Shown: positions 8,417 to 17,384 of the stretch, in pieces
Layout: the number at the start of each line of letters is the position of its first letter
Numbering within the stretch: position 1 is the first letter of the stretch
Program-made: the position numbers and the translations under genes
Notes under the pieces: model-generated
Databases searched by the model: none
Seen by the model: the letters and a program-made list of their open reading frames with translations, nothing else
Told to the model about the DNA's origin: nothing
NCBI GenBank assembly: GCA_964471825.1
Contig: CAYYKD010000002.1
Span: forward strand, 62,001 to 126,000
From: CAYYKD01 sp964471825
GTDB taxonomy: Bacteria > Spirochaetota > GWE2-31-10 > CAYYKD01
Reading direction: 5' to 3'
DNA length: 64,000 bases

Positions 8417-9343
8417 ATGGCAGATATAGGTAAGAATAATGAGAATTACTATGATATTCTGAATATTCCAAGAGATGCAAACAATGCAGAGATAAAATCT
8501 GCCTATAAATTTCTTGTGTCTAAGTTTCATCCTGATCTTAATAAGGATGCAAATGCCTCGGATAGATTTAAAAAAATTGTTCGGGCCTATACCGTATTAA
8601 AAGATAGTGATCTTCGACCTCAGTATGATAGGGCAATAGGTAACGGATTGTTCTTTGTTCCAAAGATTAAGCTTGGTGAGTTGATAAAGGGTATAACGAG
8701 ATCCAGAGATTCAATATTAACCTTTGTTAAAATTTTTTTTAAGAATGTTGCCGGAAAAACTGTGCTGAGATCATTAAAAGAGTATAATGATGTTTCGGGT
8801 ATGGAATTTGATACTGTTTCAATACCAGAGGAATTGATAAGTATGTCCTTTAATGAACTCTCGCAACGATTGGTTTATTCATCGAATGTCTTTGTTAAGG
8901 CTAATGCATTATTAGCATTAGGTATGAAAGGGGAACGGCAGAGTTTTTCTGTGATATCACAGCATGTATTTTCAGAAAATCCTATGATATGTAAATCAGC
9001 AGTCTGGGCACTATCAAAACTTAGGATGAGAACTGCAACTGAGGTATTGAAGAAGTTGTATATAACAACACAGGATAGCGATTTGAAGATAACTATTGTC
9101 AAGTCAATATTTAGGTTAGAGCCGTCAGATAGTTATGAACTCTACAGTATGCTTGTAAAGTCAATAAATGATACTGATGAGTCTGTAAGGGTTGCGGCAT
9201 TAAATATACTCAACGAGACCGGTAAGAAGGTTGTGTATTCTGATATTAAGGATGTTTTTGGTACAGGGATGTCTGATTTTGGTCAGGGTGTGTTAAATAG
9301 GCTTATTGCACAAAATAGAATAATTAATTATTACGGGAGATAA
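8417..9343 (+). CDS. J-domain co-chaperone with HEAT-like repeats
   Basis: 308 residues. A J domain covers about residues 9-76 (NYYDILNIPRDANNAEIKSA) with the catalytic HPD at residues 38-40, which stimulates DnaK ATPase. The glycine/phenylalanine and zinc-finger regions of classical DnaJ are absent. Instead, after a linker, the C-terminal half (about 145-300) has paired helices of HEAT type (SNVFVKANALLALGMKGE, then NPMICKSAVWALSKLRM, then DTDESVRVAALNILNETG). It follows the short DnaK directly, so the two probably form a dedicated chaperone pair, with the HEAT part selecting the client. The client is unknown; the flanking motility and chemotaxis genes make that machinery a candidate (inference). 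Confidence 0.85.
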   Translation: MADIGKNNENYYDILNIPRDANNAEIKSAYKFLVSKFHPDLNKDANASDRFKKIVRAYTVLKDSDLRPQYDRAIGNGLFFVPKIKLGELIKGITRSRDSILTFVKIFFKNVAGKTVLRSLKEYNDVSGMEFDTVSIPEELISMSFNELSQRLVYSSNVFVKANALLALGMKGERQSFSVISQHVFSENPMICKSAVWALSKLRMRTATEVLKKLYITTQDSDLKITIVKSIFRLEPSDSYELYSMLVKSINDTDESVRVAALNILNETGKKVVYSDIKDVFGTGMSDFGQGVLNRLIAQNRIINYYGR

Positions 9344-9816
9344 TGATGGCAAAAGACAATATTATAAGTACTACAGAGAATCAATTAATCTTATTTAGTC
9401 TGGGGAAAGGGTATTATGCAATTCCTATAGAAAATGTATTTGAGATTAAGAAAATACAGGAGATAACTGTAGTCCCAAAGTCACCAAAATATATTGAAGG
9501 GGTTATTAACCTTAGAGGAAATGTAGTTCCAATAATAAATCTTAGAAAAAGATTTGGAATGGAGCTTGTTGAATTTTCAAAGAAGAATAAGATAATTATT
9601 GTTGAAGTAGGTAAAAGGCAATTTGGATTGATCGTTGATGCAGTTGCTGAGGTTATTGTCTTAAATAATGATCAGGTAGAGTCGACTCTTCCTACCTCCT
9701 CCGGTCTAAAGGCAGAGTTTATTAAGGGGATCGGCAAACTTGTTGATAAACTTATTATTATTCTTGATATAACAAGAATTCTACAAAGTAATGAAGAGAT
9801 CAGAATAGAGGCGTAG
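9343..9816 (+). CDS. cheW: Chemotaxis coupling protein CheW
   Basis: 157 residues, one CheW domain covering about residues 12-150. Family features are clear: YAIPIENVFEIKKIQEITVV, then IEGVINLRGNVVPIINLRKRFG, then VDAVAEVIVLNNDQVE and LIIILDITRIL. It couples methyl-accepting chemoreceptors to the CheA kinase at the inner membrane. The start overlaps the preceding stop (TAATG), so translation is coupled to the J-domain gene. A second ATG three bases later is equally possible. Confidence 0.95.
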   Translation: MMAKDNIISTTENQLILFSLGKGYYAIPIENVFEIKKIQEITVVPKSPKYIEGVINLRGNVVPIINLRKRFGMELVEFSKKNKIIIVEVGKRQFGLIVDAVAEVIVLNNDQVESTLPTSSGLKAEFIKGIGKLVDKLIIILDITRILQSNEEIRIEA

Positions 9817-9886
9817 TCTTTTCATATATAATTTTTGCAAGAGACACTAATATTTAGGATTAGAAATAGGTTAAATAGAGGGGTAT

Positions 9887-10759
9887 ATGAACAATGTTAC
9901 AGGAAACTTATCTCCGCTTGTTTTTAAGTTTGAAGAGATTATGAAGGAACCTTCAAGATTAACAATGCAGCAATTTGAGAGACTTTCTAAGTTGATCTAT
10001 GATATATCCGGAATTTGCCTAAAGGAGAACAAACTGACACTTCTTTCTAATAGGCTTAGAAAGAGGTTGGAAGTGTTATCATTTGAAGATTTTAATGAGT
10101 ATTTTGCCTATCTGTTTTCCGGTGGCGGATATTCTAGTGAAATCGACCAGATAATTAATGCAATATCTACTAATGAAACATATTTTTATAGAACAGATGC
10201 ACAGTTTAGGGTCATGATTGATGTTGTAATGCCGAAACTTATGGAAAAGGGAACAAGCATATCAATACTAAGTGCAGGTTGTTCTACAGGTGAGGAACCA
10301 TATACAATTGCTATGATGCTTAATGAAAAGGGTTGGTTAAAAAATGGTATTGTTTCGATAAAAGGCGTCGATATTAATAGTGAAGTTATTGACCTTGCCG
10401 GTAGGGGGATCTATGATGAAAAAAGCATAAGGCTCCTACCGGATGAATATAAAGAAAAATATTTTATACCTACTGATAATAAGAAGTATAAGTTGTGCGA
10501 TGATATTAAATCGAGGGTGAGTTTTGAAAGGCTAAATTTAAAGAATGGAACTATTGACGGGAAATATACAATAGTTTTTTGCAGGAATGTGATGATATAT
10601 TTCGATAGAGATGATCAGGTCGCTCTAATAAATAGGATCTATAATTCTATGGAATCAGGTGGTTACTTTTTTATCGGACATTCTGAATCCTTGTACTTTT
10701 TGTCTAATGTTTTTAAATATGATATGATCTACGGAACGCCTGTTTACTTCAAAGAGTGA
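9887..10759 (+). CDS. cheR: Chemotaxis protein methyltransferase CheR
   Basis: 290 residues. An N-terminal helical CheR domain (about 20-85, with SKLIYDISGICLKENKLTLL) precedes a Rossmann methyltransferase domain. The SAM-binding segment ILSAGCSTGEEPYTIAMML is at about 124-142, and CRNVMIYFD marks the core strand. The N-domain loop ISTNETYFYRTDAQF is typical of the family. It methylates glutamates on chemoreceptors using S-adenosylmethionine, for adaptation. The matching methylesterase CheB is not in the window. An AGAGGGG ribosome site precedes the ATG. It lies between cheW and cheA. Confidence 0.94.
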   Translation: MNNVTGNLSPLVFKFEEIMKEPSRLTMQQFERLSKLIYDISGICLKENKLTLLSNRLRKRLEVLSFEDFNEYFAYLFSGGGYSSEIDQIINAISTNETYFYRTDAQFRVMIDVVMPKLMEKGTSISILSAGCSTGEEPYTIAMMLNEKGWLKNGIVSIKGVDINSEVIDLAGRGIYDEKSIRLLPDEYKEKYFIPTDNKKYKLCDDIKSRVSFERLNLKNGTIDGKYTIVFCRNVMIYFDRDDQVALINRIYNSMESGGYFFIGHSESLYFLSNVFKYDMIYGTPVYFKE

Positions 10760-10788
10760 ATGGGGAAATTGAATAGAGGGAGATTTGT

Positions 10789-13161
10789 ATGGCTTTTATT
10801 GATGAGAAAAGAATACAGGAAGCGTTTTTAGAAGAGGTTGTAGAACTTCTTGAGCATCTTAATGAGAAATTACTCGAACTTGAGGATGATCCGTCCAGCA
10901 AGGAAACGATAAATGAAATTTTTAGATATTCCCACTCAATAAAAAGTGAGGCTGCCTTGGTGGGTTATATGAATATGTCATCCATAGCTCATAAAATGGA
11001 GGATATATTTGAAAAAGTAAGAAGGGATATTCTTTTAGTTGATAAGGAGATAATGGACGCCCTTTTTATGGCGTATGATAGAATAATGGATATAATAGGT
11101 ACTATTCAGGCGGGTGGAGATGACAAACAGATAGATATTGATGATGTTATTGCTGCATTAAATGGGGTAATTAAGAGGATAGATCCGAGTGCCGGAGATG
11201 TCAAAGTAAAGAGTAAACCCGTGGCAGAAGATACGCGAGATGAATCTGTTGTTGATAGTATATCCGGTAAGATAGGTGATCTATCAGGTGTCAGTTTCAG
11301 CGATATGGAAAAAAACCAGATAGAGGAAGAGCTTGAAGCCGGTACGAGATTCTATAAGGTTATGGTAAAACTGGATCCTGAGTGTGATATGAAATATCCA
11401 AGGGCCTATCTTGTTTACAATAATTTTGATAATATGGGGACTGTAGTTAAGTCTGTGCCTGATATAAAGACAGAGACTGAGGATGATAGATTTATTAAGC
11501 TCGATATGTATATTTTTACTGAGCGGACATTAGACGATCTAAGGATTGCAGCGGATGTAGATCAGGTCTCAAAAGTTGAGGTGCTTGAGATCGGCAAAAA
11601 TGCAATCCTCTCCCTGCTTGGAATGGATGATATGATCTCTCAGGATGACCTGCTTAGCGAAGATGATGTAAAAAGTGCAGAGCTTATTGAGGAACAATGG
11701 GCTAGAGAGTACGCTGATTCACTTAACAGGGTTGGTATTCAGGAAAGTGATGCTACAAAAACCGGCTCAGAACAGCAGACAACCGAAACAAAAGATCTAA
11801 AACAAGAAAAAACTGATAAATCAGATAAGTCAGATAAGGATCTTTCAAAAGGGGATGCTCTTCAAAAACAAACAATAAGAGTTGATATAGAGAGGCTGGA
11901 TAACCTATGGAATCTGGTTGGAGAGCTGATTATTACACGATCCAGGTATCTTCAGATAATTGATAAGATCAATGACTTTGAGACAGTACAGGCAATAAAG
12001 TCAGAGATTGAGGATGCAACAAATGTGCTTGATCGGATAACTGATCAAATGCAGGTTGGTATGATGCAGGCGAGAATGGTTCCGATAGGTAATGTTTTCT
12101 CTAAGTTTCCACGGATGGTAAGAGATCTTGCAAATCAGATTCACAAGAACATTGAGCTTGAGATTGCAGGGGAGTCAACAGAGATAGATCGGACAGTTAT
12201 TGAGCATATTGCAGAACCATTAACCCATTTAATAAGAAATTCTATCGATCATGGTATTGAGTTCCCGGAAGATAGAGAGAAGAACGGAAAATCCCGTGTA
12301 GGAAAGGTAATTCTCAAGGCCTATCAGGAAGGTTCAAGTATCTATATTGAACTCTCAGATGATGGTAAGGGGATAAGCGTAGAAAAGATTAAGGAAAAGG
12401 CATTGCAGAATGGCCTCTATACACAGCAGCAGATTTCATCATTAAGTTATACAGATATATTAAATATTGTTTTTCAGCCGGGTTTTACAACTAAGGATAA
12501 TATATCCGATCTTTCGGGACGGGGTGTAGGTATGGATGTTGTAAAAACTAAGATAGAGAAACTTAGGGGACGGGTTGAAATTCAGACTACAGTTGGTGTA
12601 GGAACTAAATTTTTAATTACTCTTCCATTAACACTTACAATTGTTGAGGCATTACTTGTAAATGTAGAGAGAAATATCTTTGCGATACCAATTTCTGCTG
12701 TTGAAGAAACTATAATGATAAAGCGAAGTATGATTAAATTTTTTGATGAGTATCAGATCTATGATTATAGAAATGAGACCCTTGCACTAATATTTCTATC
12801 TGAATTGGTGGGACTTGATATCGTTAAACCTGAGACCCCTGATGATGAGTTGTATATAGTTGTAGTATCATTTGAGGGCCGAAAAGTGGGTCTGGTTGTT
12901 GAGCATCTTATAGGAGAACAAGATATAGTTATTAAATCTCTTGATGAGGTCTTAAGAAATAATGATGGTATCGCAGGTGCATCTGTACTTGGGGACGGAG
13001 GTATAGCTCTAATCCTCGATACATCAGCACTGGTTAAAGCTGCCATCAGGGAGTGGAATAAGATAAAGTTAAATGTTGATTTCTATGGGGAAGGTGTGGA
13101 GAAGGTGGGGCTTGATATACTATATGATAATCTCAATAAAGAGGCCGTGTCTACAAATTAG
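10789..13161 (+). CDS. cheA: Chemotaxis histidine kinase CheA
   Basis: 790 residues with the full domain series. The P1 Hpt domain (1-105) has the phosphorylated His49 in FRYSHSIKSEAALVGY. A P2-like CheY/CheB-docking domain lies at about 180-270, followed by a charged Lys/Asp/Ser linker (about 315-360). The P3 dimerisation domain follows (about 362-425, WNLVGELIITRSRY), then the P4 ATPase with N-box HLIRNSIDHGIE and G-boxes DDGKGIS and LSGRGVGMDVV, and the CheW-like P5 at the C-terminus (about 615-760). It autophosphorylates in response to receptors and passes phosphate to CheY. No cheY is in the window. It is preceded by GAGGGAG and closes the cheW-cheR-cheA run. Confidence 0.95.
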   Translation: MAFIDEKRIQEAFLEEVVELLEHLNEKLLELEDDPSSKETINEIFRYSHSIKSEAALVGYMNMSSIAHKMEDIFEKVRRDILLVDKEIMDALFMAYDRIMDIIGTIQAGGDDKQIDIDDVIAALNGVIKRIDPSAGDVKVKSKPVAEDTRDESVVDSISGKIGDLSGVSFSDMEKNQIEEELEAGTRFYKVMVKLDPECDMKYPRAYLVYNNFDNMGTVVKSVPDIKTETEDDRFIKLDMYIFTERTLDDLRIAADVDQVSKVEVLEIGKNAILSLLGMDDMISQDDLLSEDDVKSAELIEEQWAREYADSLNRVGIQESDATKTGSEQQTTETKDLKQEKTDKSDKSDKDLSKGDALQKQTIRVDIERLDNLWNLVGELIITRSRYLQIIDKINDFETVQAIKSEIEDATNVLDRITDQMQVGMMQARMVPIGNVFSKFPRMVRDLANQIHKNIELEIAGESTEIDRTVIEHIAEPLTHLIRNSIDHGIEFPEDREKNGKSRVGKVILKAYQEGSSIYIELSDDGKGISVEKIKEKALQNGLYTQQQISSLSYTDILNIVFQPGFTTKDNISDLSGRGVGMDVVKTKIEKLRGRVEIQTTVGVGTKFLITLPLTLTIVEALLVNVERNIFAIPISAVEETIMIKRSMIKFFDEYQIYDYRNETLALIFLSELVGLDIVKPETPDDELYIVVVSFEGRKVGLVVEHLIGEQDIVIKSLDEVLRNNDGIAGASVLGDGGIALILDTSALVKAAIREWNKIKLNVDFYGEGVEKVGLDILYDNLNKEAVSTN

Positions 13162-13212
13162 AAAGAGTTGTCATAGTTAACAAGGCAATTTTAAATGATG
13201 TATTTTTAATAT

Positions 13213-13896
13213 CTATGTTTTTTGGAAATCATGTATCTGATGTCTTCTTCTATAAACAAAGTATAATATACTAAGAGCCATAAGAATTGCTGCCGGAATT
13301 AAGGTCGAGTGAATATTTAATAACTGAAAGAATATATAACCTAAATAAACTCCAAAGAGAAAACCTAGCAGTAATGTTGTTAGTATAACAAGTGAGGTGA
13401 CATTAATTGGTCTTCTACATATATAATTCCCAATTGTTGACCCGATATCTGTTACGATACCTGTAAAGTGGGTTGTTCTTACGACAGCATTACTAAATGT
13501 TGTTACCATTGCATTTTGTAGACCACACGCACCTGCCAGAATAAAAAAAGAGGTCTTTTGATAATTAAGGACTAAAAATATATATGCAACAAGGATTGCT
13601 ATAGACTCAGTTAACAGTGCAACTCCGTATCTTCTTCCCAATATTAGAGTTTTATTTCCAATAATTATACCGCTAATTATTGAACCAAAGAAGAAAGAAA
13701 GAATCGCTATTAAAAAATAACTGCCTAGAGCAAATTGCCCCTTTGCAAATAATAAGTTTGCTCTAAAGAGGAACCCTGACATAAAACTTACACCTATATC
13801 TGCGCCCTCTAACGCAATAATAGAATTAATCATACCTGCAATTGCCGGTAAGATAAATATACCTACTTTGACCCAACGGGGAACTTTATGTATCAT
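13213..13896 (-). CDS. DUF1275 (YoaK-type) membrane protein
   Basis: 227 residues with about six membrane segments. Family features are the N-terminal segment rich in Gly/Ser (IAGMINSIIALEGADIGVSF), the internal AGACGLQNAMVTTF, and the following TTHFTGIVTDIGSTIG. In the DUF1275/YoaK family the LQNA and TG(x)TD motifs are conserved. Function is unknown; transport is often guessed. The ATG was preferred over an upstream in-frame TTG because GGAGGT sits 4-5 bases before it. It converges with cheA and is not part of the chemotaxis operon. Confidence 0.85.
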   Translation of the reverse strand: MIHKVPRWVKVGIFILPAIAGMINSIIALEGADIGVSFMSGFLFRANLLFAKGQFALGSYFLIAILSFFFGSIISGIIIGNKTLILGRRYGVALLTESIAILVAYIFLVLNYQKTSFFILAGACGLQNAMVTTFSNAVVRTTHFTGIVTDIGSTIGNYICRRPINVTSLVILTTLLLGFLFGVYLGYIFFQLLNIHSTLIPAAILMALSILYFVYRRRHQIHDFQKT

Positions 13897-14037
13897 AACT
13901 ACCTCCAAATCAACTTCAAAATAAAGTATAGTTTTGCGAGATTTTATTTTTACTAGTTTATTTCTATAAAAAGTTTATTGCAAAAAAATTTATAATTGTC
14001 AATATGGTGGATACTGGATACTGATATTTTTAAAAAA

Positions 14038-15057
14038 TTATTTATATTTGAGTCCCTTTTTAAGTTTTGTGAGATTGTCCTGCATTATCGTTATAAATGA
14101 AAGGTTTTTATTAAACTCATCTCTTGAAAGGTTGTGAGCTCCATGAAGTAATTCCAGTGTAACACCTGTTGAATCCGATATCATTCTTGCAACCTTTGGG
14201 TCGATCAATTCTTCATAGTATAAAACCTCAATATTATTATTTTTGATATTTTCGACTAACTCAATAATTCTTTGCGGTGAAGGCTCTGCGTTAGGTGTAA
14301 ATCCCTCGTATGGAGAGATGTGGGTTAAACCATACCTTCTTACAAGATAACCAAAGGCAAAATGTCCGCCATACATAATAGTCTTTAACTCGCATCTGGT
14401 TAAGGTCTCTTTATATTCATTGTCAAGGGCCAATAGTTTTTTATTGTACTGTTTTGCATTGCTAAGATAGAATTCTTTATTCGGAGGATCAATCCTACTT
14501 AATTCGTCTGCAATTAGATTAACTATATTTTGGTTGATTTCAAAGTCTAGCCATATATGAGGATCATTCTCGTGATGATGATGTTCTGATGTGTGGATTT
14601 CTTTATTATTCGGCATATTTTCATGATCATTGTTATGTTTTTTTTCATGAACTTTATTGTAATCTTTATGATTTTTATTTTGATCATTACTATTTTCTTT
14701 ATGCTCAATCATTTCAACTACTTGACCGGCTTCAAGGATAACCAGATTTTTGTTAGTAATTGAATCTGCTATATCGTGTGCCCAGGGTTCCATATCTTCG
14801 CCGATATAGATAAACAGTGAGCTTTCATTTATCTTTACAATATCTTTAGGGGTAGGTTCAAATGAGTGGGATTCTGCTCCGGGTGGAATAATAATCGAAA
14901 CAATAACCTTATCCTTACCAACTTCCCTAACAAAGTCATAGAGTGGAAAAAGTGTTGTAATAACCTCGACTTTATCAGATTCAGTTTCTTTTTTGCATCC
15001 CGATATTATAAGTGCAAAAAAAATTATTGAGACTGTATAAATAATTATTTTTTTCAT
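14038..15057 (-). CDS. Zinc/manganese ABC transporter substrate-binding lipoprotein (ZnuA/AdcA-type)
   Basis: 339 residues. The lipoprotein signal ends in ALIISGC (lipobox), so it is tethered to a membrane. The fold is the cluster A-I metal-binding type: LFPLYDFVREVGKDKV, PPGAESHSFEPTPKD with a metal His, then DPHIWLDF (second His), and YGGHFAFGYLVRRYGL (third His). Between the first two lobes lies a His/Asp/Asn-rich flexible loop (about 117-160, several His pairs and a HHHH run), typical of zinc-binding members. The permease and ATPase genes (znuB/znuC) are not adjacent, so it is an orphan binding protein here. Zinc is the likelier metal because of the His-rich loop. Confidence 0.9.
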   Translation of the reverse strand: MKKIIIYTVSIIFFALIISGCKKETESDKVEVITTLFPLYDFVREVGKDKVIVSIIIPPGAESHSFEPTPKDIVKINESSLFIYIGEDMEPWAHDIADSITNKNLVILEAGQVVEMIEHKENSNDQNKNHKDYNKVHEKKHNNDHENMPNNKEIHTSEHHHHENDPHIWLDFEINQNIVNLIADELSRIDPPNKEFYLSNAKQYNKKLLALDNEYKETLTRCELKTIMYGGHFAFGYLVRRYGLTHISPYEGFTPNAEPSPQRIIELVENIKNNNIEVLYYEELIDPKVARMISDSTGVTLELLHGAHNLSRDEFNKNLSFITIMQDNLTKLKKGLKYK

Positions 15058-15071
15058 AAAACATCTCCTAT

Positions 15072-15102
15072 TTTAATATAACAACTCTTTAATATAACAA
15101 CT
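15072..15102 (-). promoter_or_regulatory. Tandem direct repeat in front of the metal-binding lipoprotein
   Basis: The unit TTTAATATAACAACT occurs at 15072-15086 and 15088-15102, with one base between the copies. On the minus strand it reads AGTTGTTATATTAAA twice, starting 15 bases upstream of the start codon and just above its GGAG. It could hold overlapping -10 elements or a repressor site. No known operator is matched exactly. Confidence 0.35.
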
Positions 15103-15187
15103 TATTAGAGTAATATGTTAAATTATTTAATTTTTGATATAAAGTCAAGATAATTATATTATGAATATAGAGGGCGGAGGGTTTTGC

Positions 15188-15253
15188 ATGAAACTCATTT
15201 ATAATTTTTACTTTTTTACTTTTTTTGATGACTTAATTATAATTTTATTTTAG
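15188..15253 (+). CDS. Possible 21-residue leader peptide before the cyclase pair
   Basis: A short frame with a strong ribosome site (GGGCGGAGGG) 6-7 bases before its ATG. It encodes a hydrophobic, Phe/Ile/Leu-rich peptide starting MKLIYNFYFF and stops 10 bases before the first cyclase gene, which itself has only a weak site. Re-initiation or coupling to the cyclase is possible. With such AT-rich sequence a chance frame cannot be excluded. Confidence 0.3.
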   Translation: MKLIYNFYFFTFFDDLIIILF

Positions 15254-15263
15254 TATTGCGGTT

Positions 15264-17384
15264 ATGAATATATTGAAGAGCTTGTTATATATATTTTTAT
15301 TATTAGTGTTTTTTTTTAGTTTTGGCTGTAGGTCTGACTACTTAGAACTTTCGGATAATGACAGTTGCAACATCGAGGGAGAGTGGGAGATTTATCCGTC
15401 AATATTTCTATATTCAGATAAGGTTGATCAATCAGAACTTAGGAAGCTTTTTTTCAGATTTCCATTTAATCCGGCAAGCTCCGCTAATAATTATGACTTT
15501 TATAATGATGCAGATCATGCTAAATCAAAGAAATCCGGTGATGGCTTTGGATATGGAACAATACGAAAATTGGTGGAGGTTGATCTTACATCTGATACGG
15601 TATATCTAAGGATACCTGAGATCCCCTCCAGTTATAATTTATGGATTAACGGTGTTTTTCGAGATAGTGTTGGAATCCCGGGTAAATCAAAGGCTGATAC
15701 TAAACCGGGTTACAGGATAGATTTTTATGAATTAAAAAATGGGAGAGACTTTACCGGCAATCAAGTTGAAATTGGCATAGAATATGCAAATTTTACCAAT
15801 AGAATGGCAACAGTCAGCCATAATTTAACCATTCATTCAAAGAGAGGGTTTGAAAGAACATTTTTCATTAACAATTTTGTTATCCTCCTCGTAAATGGAG
15901 TTCTACTATTTCTATTTATCTACTACGGACTTCTCTTTTTTATGAATCGAGTTTATTTGCAGAATCTATATTTTTCCCTGTTTGCTCTATCACTTTTGTT
16001 AAGACAGATAATTCTTGGGCAGGAGATAACCTCCGTTATATTTTATGGAATAAGCTGGCACCTGAAGTATACAGTCTGGTACATTCTGATTATCGTTCAG
16101 CTCTGGCTCTACAATCAATTTATTGCAACCTTGTTTAAATATGAAGCCTCAAAACTTATATCAAGGCTGTTGAGTGTAATATGTGTTGTCTATTCTATTT
16201 TTTGTGTATTCTCACAGCCTGAGGTTTTTACGGCTACTATTATATTTCCGCAGATGACCGCCCTCATGTTTGGTCTCTATGTTCATGTAGTCATTGTTAG
16301 GGCCATTATAAATAAAAGAAAAGGGGCGATTCTTGTTATCGTTGGTAACTTTGTTATGTTTCTTGCTGTAATAAATGATGTCCTGTATAGTCACGGTATC
16401 TTGCAGACAGGACGACTACTCACTATTGGTGCATTAGTGTTTATAATTGCACAGGCAAACCTTCTGGCGGTTGTGTATACTGATAATGTTCGAAAAATTG
16501 CAATGGTTACAGATCGACTTTCGCTTATAAATACAATCTACGGGTACTTTGTGCCGGCAGGATTAACATCATTGTTTAATAAAGAAAAAACAGGGGATGT
16601 TAAAGCGGGGGATTTTGTTACTAAGAAAATGTGTGTATTTATTCTAGATATCAGAGATTTTACCAGCCTATCTGAAACGATGTCAGCAAAAGAGTGTTTT
16701 GATTTTATCAATGGTTTTTTATCAGAGTTTGTTCCTGTTATTAAGCAATGTAGGGGCCTTATTACAGGGTTTGCAGGTGATCAGATTAATGGGTTGTTTG
16801 AAAAAAGTTCAGATGGAGTTGAGGCCTCTATCAAGATAGGCAGGTTATTGGCCCGTTACAATAAGGATCGTTTAAGTCAGGGGTTGGTTCAGATCAATAT
16901 TGGAATAGGTCTATGTACCGGTGAGGTCGTACTTGGGATAAGCGGTAATCAAAATAGGATACAACTGACAGCAGTCTCAGGAGAGGTCCAGAAAGCAATC
17001 CTTCTTGAATCTCTGACTAAATACACAGGCTCTATGATAATTGCTGATAAGTCGGTTCTCGATGATAGTGAGGACTCAATAAAACTCTCATCCAGGCGGA
17101 TAGGAAGGTACTCGGTTTCTCAAGGTGTCCAAAGTGATGCCTATGAGATGATCTTTAGTTTTATGCCAAAGTCGACTCTAAGACGGCTTGAAACAAAATA
17201 TCTATTTGAAAGAGCACTAAACGATCTTGAATCGGGCAGAATAGAGTCCGCAGGGGTGGAGTTTAGCTCATTACTTCAAGAAAACCCCAATGATGAGTTA
17301 ATCAAATGGTATCTTAGAGTTAAGAATTCTATAGTAAAATCTGAAAATATCTCAGTCAGTTTGGATGGTCTATATGAAGCATAA
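15264..17384 (+). CDS. 7TM-DISM receptor with class III cyclase domain, metal-binding half (C1-like)
   Basis: 706 residues. A lipoprotein-like signal (FFFSFGC) leads into an extracytoplasmic beta domain of the 7TMR-DISM extracellular type (about 30-195). Seven membrane segments follow (about 205-410), then a linker and a class III nucleotidyl cyclase domain (about 455-600). Both metal aspartates are present: D462 in ILDIRDFTS and D506 in FAGDQINGLF. The substrate lysine is not found at its usual place (G502), and the catalytic Asn and Arg of the VNLASR motif are replaced by Q576 and L580. A homodimer should therefore be inactive or weak. A TPR-like helical tail follows (about 640-690). It overlaps the next cyclase gene, which has the opposite set of residues. 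Confidence 0.88.
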   Translation: MNILKSLLYIFLLLVFFFSFGCRSDYLELSDNDSCNIEGEWEIYPSIFLYSDKVDQSELRKLFFRFPFNPASSANNYDFYNDADHAKSKKSGDGFGYGTIRKLVEVDLTSDTVYLRIPEIPSSYNLWINGVFRDSVGIPGKSKADTKPGYRIDFYELKNGRDFTGNQVEIGIEYANFTNRMATVSHNLTIHSKRGFERTFFINNFVILLVNGVLLFLFIYYGLLFFMNRVYLQNLYFSLFALSLLLRQIILGQEITSVIFYGISWHLKYTVWYILIIVQLWLYNQFIATLFKYEASKLISRLLSVICVVYSIFCVFSQPEVFTATIIFPQMTALMFGLYVHVVIVRAIINKRKGAILVIVGNFVMFLAVINDVLYSHGILQTGRLLTIGALVFIIAQANLLAVVYTDNVRKIAMVTDRLSLINTIYGYFVPAGLTSLFNKEKTGDVKAGDFVTKKMCVFILDIRDFTSLSETMSAKECFDFINGFLSEFVPVIKQCRGLITGFAGDQINGLFEKSSDGVEASIKIGRLLARYNKDRLSQGLVQINIGIGLCTGEVVLGISGNQNRIQLTAVSGEVQKAILLESLTKYTGSMIIADKSVLDDSEDSIKLSSRRIGRYSVSQGVQSDAYEMIFSFMPKSTLRRLETKYLFERALNDLESGRIESAGVEFSSLLQENPNDELIKWYLRVKNSIVKSENISVSLDGLYEA

